From assembly GCA_017527905.1 (NCBI GenBank), contig JAFXPK010000053.1, positions 1-64,000 on the forward strand: a DNA stretch of 64,000 nucleotides, written 5' to 3'. The notes under the pieces were generated by a model. The model did no database searches. It saw only the letters and a program-made list of their open reading frames with translations, and was not told the DNA's origin. This document shows, one piece after another, positions 10,378 through 22,300 of the stretch. Within the stretch, counting starts at the first letter, position 1. Each line of letters starts with the position of its first letter. The translations under genes were made by a program, and so were the position numbers. Origin of the DNA: Paludibacteraceae bacterium (GTDB taxonomy: Bacteria > Bacteroidota > Bacteroidia > Bacteroidales > Paludibacteraceae).

Positions 10378-13300
10378 TTACTTCACAATCACCTTGGTGC
10401 CGTTAACGATATATACACCCTTCGGCAATGTAGCCACCATCGTGACTCCCTCGCCATACCGCGCATTCTTCACAACAAGTCTGGAGAGCAGATCATAGAT
10501 GTCAAGCACGCCCGCCATTTCAGATTTAACATAGATGTTATTCCCGTAAGTATAAATGACGATTTTGTCCGTCTCCGTCTCTTCGACAGAAGTAACGATA
10601 GGACCATATCCTTCAATGTACTGACTCCAAGTGGCATTCTTGCCGAACTCGCCAGGATAGCCATCTTTGTCATACACATTATTGACATTCACCTCAATCT
10701 TGAAGAAGCCGGTAGCCATCGTCTTTGAAGAGATATTCACCACATACGTGTAGTCATCACGTTGCGCAACTGTGATGGTCGAATCGCTCAGGTTATCGCC
10801 AGCCTGACAGTACAACTCAATATCCCTATAGTCGAACGATTCCTTCTGAATCTTATGGCTAAATGTGACAATCACGCTATCGACAGGAGAGGTAACTGCC
10901 TCCACCGTTGTCGGAACGCCCGTGATCGATGTAACCCTCAGAAGATTCTTCCTCACGCTATAGTAAATGTCATAATCATTCTCGCCCAGAGTCGTCATGT
11001 GATCCAAGAAATGCAGACGGTTCACATAGACTGGTTCCATGCCGTCAGGAAGCGTGACGAACGTTGTCCAGACATTGTCCAGAGGAATCTCGACGCTATC
11101 CTTCACTCTCACCACCTTCTGTATCTCATAGCAATTATTGCCTGGATCCATCATCTGAGCATAGTTCCAACCCGCATTAGAAGGCGTGACGGTAAGCCTA
11201 ACCACCGTGTCCACAGGAGAAACCCTCTCCTTGTCAAGTCTAGTCCACTGCGTACCATACACAGGATCCATGCCTCCGTTAGAATAATAGATCGCATCAG
11301 GAGTGTCGTCATCATCTTCCTTGTCATTCACAAGGAAGTCAACAATACTATCCTCCTTCACGCCGTAAGCGTCAACCGTCTTGATCAGTTCATGGATTGC
11401 GATACCCTTCACCAGGCTCAGTTCCGGATTACCGAAGCTGTTCGCATGAACCACGCTCGCCTCATACTTCGTGAAGTGTCCAAGCAAGGAGCTTGTCATC
11501 CACCACACACCCGTCTTAGCGGAATGAGCCTCGATATTACCGAAGTCTATATTCTCAGAACCGAGGTCACAATCCTTGCCATTCAGGCTAGAGCCGATGA
11601 TCGAGAAGTCGATCAGCAAGCCCTTCTCGTTGTCTACGATCTCTGGTTGGGCGGTCTCAAGCTTCACATTCTTAGCGTCACCATAGCCTTGGTTATCGAT
11701 TCGCACACCCAAAGCCGCCGGCACACTTGGCTCGACACGGTCAAGCGTCAGAGCATCGTCGGCAAGGATATTACGTTGCATAAAGTAATCGATCTGCAAG
11801 TCTGGGCTAGGGTTAACCGTCAGCGTCACAGGATACAAGTCAGCCGACACAGTGTCGCCGGAAGAAGGATCCACGTAGATGATACGTCCGCCGAACGAAT
11901 AGTTCACAGGAGCAGTCGGAGCCGCGCCTCTCTCAGGGATGAATCGGAACACAGCGGTAGCCTCCGACTTCGGAGCGATCTCACCCGTGCCATCGATAGC
12001 GGAAGCGCCCGTCACCTTCTCGGTATTGATCTGGAACAAATCGTTTGCAAGATTTCCTTCCTCGTCACGGACCTCAAGTTCGACCTTGAATCCCTCCATC
12101 GCACCCGTCTCGTTACCATTGTTGACAGTAAGCGTACCGTCGAATGCCTCGCGCGTCATGGTCAGCGTCTGGGAGATATGGAGCTTAACGCTTGCGCAAA
12201 TATTCTTTTGCGTCGGCTTGTGAACCTGTTTGTTGATGGAAAGCAACATGTGATCAAGCGTTCTGTGACCACGCAATCTCATATAAGTATAGAAATTAAC
12301 AATGCTATCCATATATGTGCTAATCACTGACTTGTCGATGATGTTAGGATACTGCTCGTTAGGAGAGTAGACACCATTTTCGTTCGCCTCCACCGTTTCG
12401 TTCCAACGCTGAGCGATCTCAAGCATTTCCGTCGTAGGAAGATCCAAAGTCGGAAGCTTCTTAATAGAATCCAGACTAATCTTCCTGCCATGAGAATAAT
12501 CCTTGATGGTATAGTCGAAATAATCAACGATTCCACTCACTGAGAGTCGGTCTTCCGAACCAGCAAGTTCCCTCAAGATATTAGTTTTATAAGAGAGGAA
12601 TCCAGCCAACTCCACAGCATCTTGAGCAGCCAACGAACGAGCATCGGATGTCTGATAAATGCTGTTCTGCATTTCGAACTGAGCCTTTCTCATCGCAGGC
12701 TCTTTCGGTTTGTTTTGAGCGCTCAAGCTATCTCCGTCCGAATAAAGCACATCAACCATCACACCATTCTCAATCACAACAGTATCTCCAGCCGTAGTGA
12801 CAGCCTTTCTCGTATCCGCATCCTCCTCATTATTACCCATGATACGATCATAGACATAGCGTCCACAGTTCTCCGCATATCTACCAGCATCACAGGAATT
12901 CAATTGGCATAACATGTCTATACATTCCCAAGGAACATACTTAACCACAGGAATCTTATCCTTGGCATCATCCAAATACTCCTTGCCTTGATCCCAAATG
13001 AAATCGACAGCCTCATAAGGGTCCAATTCCCCGCTGTAGGCATCCACAAGCAACCTCACTGCCTTATACTCCGTCTGCAAAGAACTTATGCTTGCGGACA
13101 AGAAAGGAAGATCCTCATCATCTTCATCGTCGTAATCAATATATCCGTTAAAGAAATAGCCGTCTTGCCTATCCATCCTCTCAACCAAATCCTCTGGAGT
13201 CGCATTGTTGAGTTCATAGTCGTTGAATGGAGATTCGGCCGTCTCAAACCAATGCGCATGATCTTCCTCTTCTTCCTCCACCTCACAACTCAATCTTTTA

Positions 13301-16300
13301 CGTCGCTCTTCCGCATCTTTCTCAAGCGCGTCATGCAACTTTTCTGTTCCCCAAGAAAGAGCAGGACCAACTACTGGTATCAGGCCAAGCAAGCCACCTG
13401 CGCAACCCCAAGGATCGACTTTCGAGAGACATGTGTTACAAGGCAAATCCAAGTTGACGGCATGGCTATGGTTCTGGACATTGCCCATCTGATGAGATTC
13501 CCTATTTGTTCCACCATAAATCGGCACATCAAATCCGCCACCGCCATTACCACCTCCGCCAAGAGGAGTCAAATATGGGCAACCCTTTACAGGCTTAGTA
13601 ACGGCTGACTTCTGTCTCAACAAGCCACAGACATAAGAGTATTCCGCATGGACACTTGGACATTCAGATTTTCCGAGCGACTCATTCTCAAGAAGTAAAC
13701 CATAACCATTGTCGATACTATAATCCGCAGCGGAAGGGTACTCGTAAGAAGTGCGGACAATCGTGATTGGCACAAATTCCGTATGATTTGCCGGCAACGA
13801 ATCGATATAGTTGTACGGCACATAGAATCTATAGTATGGCATACTAGGCATACCGAACTTCACATAATGCGCGGCGATCAAACCATGGTTGGTAATCTGA
13901 AGAAGGACAGTCTTCGGCACACCCACTTCAAATCTTTCCACATCAGGGACATCATTAGGAAACGACAATGTCACGACAGGAGCCGGAACGTTAGTCTCAT
14001 ACTCAAAGTCGAGATCGATATCGTACTTGTCTTCTATCTCAACACGCTCCACATTCCATGTATAGGTGATTGCCTGATAAGACAAGAAGACGAACTTGCT
14101 CAATTTGCGACCCGCCTGGATCTCAATCGTCTCCTGATATTCGGAGTGTTTGTTCGCCTTGACGCTCAACAAATAAGTTCCCTCAGGGATACTATCGAAA
14201 TTCACGATACCGGTAGAATCCGTATAACCAGATGCCACCACTACATTGTTGAACTGGTTGCGAACCACAACTTGAGCGTCGCTCAAATGCTTCTTGTCCG
14301 CCGTGTTGTAGAAGTACTCATCCACCACGTCAACCTCCAAGCTACCCTTGGACTCGGAAGAGAACTCGATTCTAAATGGCAGGCTAGTAGACTTACCATT
14401 CGCGCAGTTGACACCGATCGAACCAGTGAACGGCACATTGATAGGTGCCCCATCGTAATACGCAACCTTCAATGAAACCCTTGATGTGTCACCAGACTTG
14501 AGGCTAGGCAAGGTCGTTGACGGCACACTGAACCCAGAGAAATCAGGCATGGCCAACGTAATCTCGCCCGTCTCTCCGAATCCCGCATTCGTCAACTCAA
14601 GGCTGATATACTTAGCCTTCTGTTTAGAGACATACTCGTCGATATTCGCAGGAGAAACCTTGATTTGTCCGTAAGGTTGCTCACAGAAGAAATACGTTGA
14701 GAAGTCGCAAGTCGTTTCCTCATCGCTAGAGACTCTGAACACACTTGGGAGATAGAACTTATCCTCCGTCAATTTTGTTCCTGTCGCCCTATACGGAATC
14801 CTTGCGGATTCATTTCCCTTAAGGGTCTCCAACGTGTCGAATTGGACGGACAAGCCGTCAGCCAACTCACGGGTCTCGACCACAAGGTTGTGAAGAGGGA
14901 CAGAACTTCTATTGGTTATCGTGATAGAACCATCGATGGTATCACCCTTTTGAATCGTCCACTTCGTAGTACCGCCCGTATAAGCCATGCCTGGGATTTC
15001 GAATTTAGCGAGAGCCGCATCATCCGACTTAGAACCGATATAGACCTTCACCGTGTAGACACCACATTCCGTCGGGGAAGTGGCGAACCTGACAGCAGCC
15101 TTACCCGTGGAATCCGTGACATCCGTGGTTGAGTGAGTGAATCCTGTATTAGAGTTGGCCTCAATCGTAAGCGATTTACCCTGCATCGGCGAGCCATAAG
15201 CATCCGTCAAAACACCGACGATATCCACAGTGTCTCCCGCATGGTAGACATTCTGTCCGACTATAGCGTCGTACACATAGTAGTTGGACAACGTACCTGC
15301 CAGATAAAGCGTGATTTTATACTTGTCTGATTTACCGGACCTGATCGTAATCTCCGCATCGCTCTGTTGCTTCTTCACATCCGTTGGCGTGTAGAAGATC
15401 CTCAGATAACCACCATTCAGTTTATCCCAGCCCTTCTCAACCTGAGCGGAGAAATCAGAAGCATCCCTTCCGGAGATCTCATAGGTGATCGAATCCGTCA
15501 ACTCAAATCCCTTCACATAGCGCGTCAGGGATGAGGTCTCGTTCAACTTCGAGCCGAACACACAATTAATGTTTCCACTCAAAGTAAGGCTTACAGGAAT
15601 ATCAATCCTGAAGCTGTCGATTTCAGAGCAGATGGTGTCACAAGCGATCACCGCCTTCACCATGTACTTGTACGTGGTATGGTTGGCCAGACCCGTCATG
15701 TTTTTGTAATGCTCCTTCACAAATGAACCCACCGGAGTAGCAGGCATCTTTTGGGTAGACTTCCACACATACAGATCATAGCTGTCCACCTCGACAGGAA
15801 GCGAGAGCCTATTCCACTCTATCGACATGCTGTTGTTTTGCTCATTCACCACATAAGCGACCTGAGGCTGAGAGAATGTCACCTTCTTCTTAGAGAAGTC
15901 TGGATAGACGAAGTATTTGTAGTCGAACGGATTACCCGCCACACCATTCTTGTCATAAGGAGTAACCTTCACGACCAAAGTGTCCACCGTGCTCTTAGAC
16001 GTGTGCAACTGCATAGCCGGGATCGTCTTGCCGCTGCCTGAAGCGACCTCAAAGCCTGAGACTCCACCCGCATTGGAGATTTTCCAATCAATCTTGGAGA
16101 TTGTGGAGTCGAATGAAGCCTCAAGAGAGTATCTGTTGTGGCAAACCGCCTGGCTGTAATCCAACATCTGAACATATTCACCATCAAACTCGATAGCGCC
16201 CAAATCAATCGCCTTGCCGTAGATCCTCGATCCGCCGATGGCATCATGCGCGGCGGTCATCACACTGTCAAGACCCTTATCGACGCAAGATGATGTCGCA

Positions 16301-19300
16301 TGCAAGCGGTAGTCGCCGCCAGCCGCATTGATGAAGCATACATAATTCTGAGAAGCGTCAGATCCGCTGTTCGAGGAAGCCAATCTAATGTTGTTTTCTC
16401 CCGTCAACTCGCCATCAGATGCGCAGTACATCACCTTTATGTAGTCAGACGCAACCACCTGCGGGCATACAACATCCTTCACCTTGTTGCCATAGATGAT
16501 AGAGTTGGCGATCGTGGTATATCTGCCCGAATATGAGTTTGAGAAATAGATCGCACTCACAGACTTGGTCGTGTTATGGGCAATCGTGGCATTGGTGATG
16601 AAGGAAGTGGAATTAGCAGAAATCACACCATAGTTAGAGCCGCCAGTCACCACATTTCCACACACCAAAGAGTTCTCCAAAGTAGAGGTACCCAAATAGA
16701 CTATGCTTCGGTACGGCGTCACATTGTTCATGAACTTACAAGATGTAATGAATGACCTATCCTCAGCCTCAACGACACCATAATTAGTGACATGGTTAGA
16801 TATCTCCGAGTTAGACATCCTTGAGCGCTCAAGGTAGACTATTCTCTTACCGTTTTGATTAGACGAATTGTCTTTGAACGCACAGCTATCCACGATTCCA
16901 TCATGAACTTCAAGCGCTTGGATAACATTATCCTTAAACTCACAGTTCCTGATCACAGACTTTTCCGCGAACACAACATCATCACCCTCTCTAGCGTTTC
17001 TGAAGACACAATTGTTGAACGTAGTGTTTTTCTTCGTCTTCGCATTCACACCGTTGTTGTTCGCAAGGCCTCCGTTCTGGATCGTGAATCCGTCCACCAC
17101 GATCGCCAACGAATCAGCGAAATCGTAGTTTTGTATAATACATCTTCTCTTGTATCTACCGTCAATCACAGTGAGATTCTTTACAGGGTCTCTCTCTTCC
17201 AAAGAAGACTCCCCTCCAGCGAAACCTCCGTACAGGCTCACACCAGCCGCGAGCGAAATCGCGGACGTCAACGAGGTGTCACCGTAATAGGTGCCCTTAG
17301 CCACCCAAATCTGGTGATTCAATCCCGTCATGGAGGCAAGAGACACAGCCTGGTTGATTTCACCAAGCGCATCATCCCAGCTTGATCCGGAGCCTGTGGC
17401 CCCAGCCTTCACGTAGATGATTGTGCCGACAGAGACTCTCTCTGTGAATGGAGACTCTATCGCACCCATATCCACGGCCTCGCTCTGTTTCCTTTCGTTG
17501 CCAAGCATATCCGTTGTGTAATCAACATCCGTTCCCGCATTGATGCAAAGAGATCTTTCCGAAAGTGAATAATCACCCTTCGACGCATTCACAAAGGCAG
17601 CACTCGACTTGCTACCGTCTATATTGCCATCACCAGCTGCACCGCCCTCGATCATTGAATGTTTGATTGTGGCACCATTCACGTAGACAGTCTCTTTATT
17701 GTTTGAACGCTTGTTACCAACAACAATCGAGTTCAGAATCTGAGTATTGGCATAGCAGTAGATTGACTGATCGTTAGACTGATTATCAGCCACAGTACAG
17801 TTAACCATCTCGGAACTGCCAGAAAGAGAGAGCACACTAGCACTGCGTGAAACACAATTTGTAATCTGAGAATTAGAAATAGACGAATTGCTGTAGAGAT
17901 ACACCACATTGCTATTCGTCTCATTTCCATCTATCAAACATCTTTCCACAACAGAGCCACCATCCAATCGAACCAGGATGCAGTAATAAGAAACCGTGCA
18001 GATGTTGTTGAGGACCTTACAATCGGACATTGTGGAACCATTCGTCAAACTGATCATACACTCACGAACCGTTCCATTTCCTTCAAACAACGAGTTGGTG
18101 ATCCTTGAGGACTCGGCATACAAACCGCTAACGACATATCCCTTATTATCCTTCACGATACAATTGTCGACCTGACTTCTAATCAAATACAAGGCTCCAC
18201 GCTTGTTCGAATTGCTAGCATAATCTCCATTATCACAAATCACAGAGTTCGTGACAGAAGCATCGGCAGCATATATCGCGGTTCCATTCTCTACTGCGTG
18301 ACAATTTCTCACGATACAATTGTTCAGAACAGTGCTCTTCCTCAGATAAGCACCAGCGCCCTCTGCCGCAGCTCCGTTTTGGATGGTGAATCCATCCACC
18401 ACAACCACCATAGAGGTATCAAAATTATAGTTCTGCGTGATGACACGTCTCTTGCCCATACCGTCCAAAATGGTCGGATTCTTTGCGGTGTCCCTAGCGG
18501 ACAATGACGTCTCCGTTCCCGCGAAACCTCCGTATAGGCTAACTCCGCTTGCCAGGTTCACCACCGTGGAAAGCGTCGTGTCGCCGTAATAAGTACCGGC
18601 GGCCACCCATATCTGGTGTTTCTTTCCGTCAGCCGCGGCGGCGAAGATCGCTTGTTGCACATCACCGAATGGGGAGCTCCAACTAGAACCATTTCCTTGA
18701 GCACCCGCCTTCACATAGACGATCTCACCAATCGTGATCACAGGCGCTGTCGTGTGGGCCGACTCGATCGCACCCAAATCCACCGCATCACTCTGCTTTC
18801 TAGCGTTTCCAAACAAATCCAACGTGTCCGCGACATCCGCTCCCGCATTGATGCAATAGGAGTTTGCGGACAAGGAATAGTCTCCATTTTCCGGATCCGT
18901 GAAGGCGGCATACTGCATGGAGCCATCAATATTACCTTCCAAGAAGGTAGCCTCCAACATGTTATCAGAGATCGTGTTCGTTCCACTCTGAGACAAGATT
19001 CCACTATAGTTGGCGTCCATCTTATTGCCGACCACGATCGAGTTCTTCAGAGAGGAATTCGTTATGCTAACAATACTCTTGGCCTTTGTGCTGTTGCGGG
19101 CAACCGTACAATTGGTCATGGATGCGCCATTGTATAGATTAACAAGCGTGGAAGTCGACGTACATATGTTGTCACAAATCAAACTGTTCGAAATGGTGGC
19201 TCCTGCGTAAGTGAAATCCAACACATTGCCATAGGTCGTGTTCCCCCTCAATATACACCTGTTCCATTTTCCTCTGGAAGAGACTAGAACAGTATTGGTC

Positions 19301-22300
19301 GTGTTATTCACAAATCGGCAATCCTCCACCAAAACAGTTTCGCTCCAATCATAAATAATGTTTGTGTTTATATCCTGGTTCTTTTCGAACAGACATTCAC
19401 GCACGATCGAGTTACCCTGAAGGTACAACGATGCACCTGAGCCAACCGTGTTCACAAACTTACAACCGATAAGGCTTGAGGCATTAATGTAAGATCCCCT
19501 TGAACTATTGTCCTGAGAGCTATTTCCCTCAAACACACAATTCGTCACAATCGAACCGGATTCAGCATACATCGCACAAGAGGAATACGTTCTATTATTC
19601 TTCAGCACGCAGTTTTCCATCTGACAATTGGCAAGGCGAACCGTGTAATTTAGGCGATCCAAATATGTGTTGCCGAAGATCTGCGTATTCTTAATGGTCG
19701 CATTCGTTGCATAGATGGCAGAAGCGTTGCTTATCGCCTTATTCTCCTTCACGATACAATTATTGATCGTCGTGTTGGCATTGATGTACAAACCACCACC
19801 ATTTGTCGCCAAACCGTTTTGGATGGTGAATCCGTCCACCACAACCGCCTTAGTGCTATCGAAATCATAATTTTGCGTGATGACACGTCTCTTGCCCATA
19901 CCGTCCAAGATGGTCGGGTACTTTGCGGTATCCCTAGCGGCCAATGATGTCTCCGTGCCTGCGAAACCTCCGTATAGGCTGATTCCGCTTGCCAGGTTCA
20001 CCACCGTGGAAAGCGTCGTGTCGCCGTAGTAAGTGCCGGCGGCCACCCATATCTGGTGAGTCTTCCCGTCGGCCGCCGCAGCGAAGATCGCCTGTTGCAC
20101 ATCGCCGAACGCGGAACTCCAGCTTGAACCGTTTCCTTTAGCGCCCGACTTCACATAGATGATGTCGCCAGTCGTGATCACAGGCGCTGTCGTATGGGCC
20201 GATTCGATCGCACCCATATCCACCGCACCGCCCTGCTTTCTCGCTTTTCCTAACAAATCAAGCGAATCCGCAACGTCCAATCCTCCATTGATGCAATAAG
20301 AGTTCGCCGACAATGAATAATCATCATTCTCCGCATCCGTGAATGCCGCATACTGCATCGAACCATCTATATTACCCTCCACGAAGGTGCCTTCCAACAT
20401 GTTATTAGAGATAGTGTTTGTTCCATCCAAACTCAAGACTCCGCTATAGTTGGCATCCGTCAGGTTACCGGCCACGATTGAGTTTTTCATCGTGGAATTG
20501 TGCAAGCCGATAACTTTCGCACTCTTCATACTGTTGCCGACAACGGTACAATTGATCATGGAAGCGCCACTGAACAAATAAACGGGTTCATTGGAGGACG
20601 AGGTGCATACGTTATCGCATATTAAGCTATTTGAAATTCTCGCCTCGGAATAATTGAAACTAGCCAAATGGGCAGAGGTTGTGTTCCCCTTTACCAAGCA
20701 CCTGTTATATTTTCCACGGGAGCCCAGCACATTGACACTTAACGTATTGTTCAGGAATTGGCAATCCTCCACACGGACATCCCCATTCCAATCGCTAAGC
20801 ATGGTTACGTTGACATCCGTATTCCCCTCGAACAAGCATCCTCTCATCACTGCCGCATTCTGCATCTCCACGCTAGACCCACAACCTACCGTGTTCACGA
20901 ACTTACAGTTGATGACCTCCGACGAGGAGAAGGCCGAGCCCGTATAGTCATTATTTCTGCTCTTATTACCGGAAATTTCGCAATTAGACACTATTGCCTT
21001 ATCCTTCGCATAGATTGCGCATTGGTTATATCCCTCGTTATTCTTCACCGCACAACTATCCATCAAACCTCCGGTAAGATAGACGGTGTAGTGCATATAA
21101 GGAGCATACGAGTTGCCAATGATCTGCGTGTTTTTGATGGTCGCCCCTGTCGCATTGATGGCCGATCCATAACCAGAAACCTTATTCTCCTTGACGATAC
21201 AGTTATTGATCGTCGTGTTAGCGTTGATGTTCAAGCCACCGCCATTCACCGCAGAACCGTTTCGTATGGTGAAACCATCCACCACGACCGCTTTAGACTT
21301 ATCGAAAGCATAATTCTGTGTGATGACACGCCTTTTCTCCATACCATCCAAGATAGTAGGGTTCTTTGCAGTGTCCCTAGCGGACAATGACGTCTCCGTT
21401 CCCGCGAAACCTCCGTATAGGCTGATTCCGCTCGCCAAGTTCACCACCGTGGAAAGCGTCGTGTCACCGTAGTAAGTGCCGGCGGCCACCCATATCTGGT
21501 GTTTCTTCCCGTCAGCCGCCGCAGCGAAGATCGCTTGTTGCACATCGCCGAATGCGGAGCTCCAACTAGAGCCGTTCCCTTTAGCGCCAGACTTCACGTA
21601 GACGATGTCGCCACATGTGAATGATGGCGCCTTCGTGTGGGCCGACTCGATCGCACCCATATCCACAGCACCACCCTGTTTCCTTGTCTTACCGAACACA
21701 TCCAACGAATCCGCGAGATCCGCTCCCGCATTAATGCAATAGGAGTTCGACGACAAGGAATAATCTCCATTTTCCGCATCCGTGAATGCCGCATACTGCA
21801 TTGAGCCGTCAATATTACCCTCCACGAAGGAACCCTCCAACATGTTATTAGAGATAGTGTTCGTTCCCAGCAGATTGAAGACTCCGCTATAGCCAGAGTT
21901 CTTCTTATTGTCGACCACGATCGAATTCCTCATAGAGGAAGTATTCATGTACACTATTTTCGTGCAATTAGTGCTATTGCGGGCAACGGTGCAATTGTTC
22001 ATGGAAGCGCCGTCGTACAAATAAATAGGCTCGTCGGACGAGGAAGAAATATTATCGCTGATCAAACAGTTCGAAATCGTCGCCGCCGAATATGAGAAAT
22101 CGATAATGCGGGAGGATATCGTATTCCCCTGAATTACACATCGATTGTATTTTCCTCGGGAACTCAACAAAACAGATGTTGTCGTATTGTTAAGGATTCG
22201 GCAATCCTCCACTCGAGCATCCCCACTCCAATCATAGATCAAAGTTCCATTGAGGCTATTCTTCTCGAACAGACAATCGCGCACCACCGCTTTGCCCTGA

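Noticed and set aside
10762-12330. Plus-strand frame of 522 codons
   Set aside because: It is exactly antisense and codon-aligned to the giant minus-strand gene, has no recognisable domains, and its composition mirrors the real frame. Rare use of Leu TTA/CTA-type complements keeps the opposite strand open.
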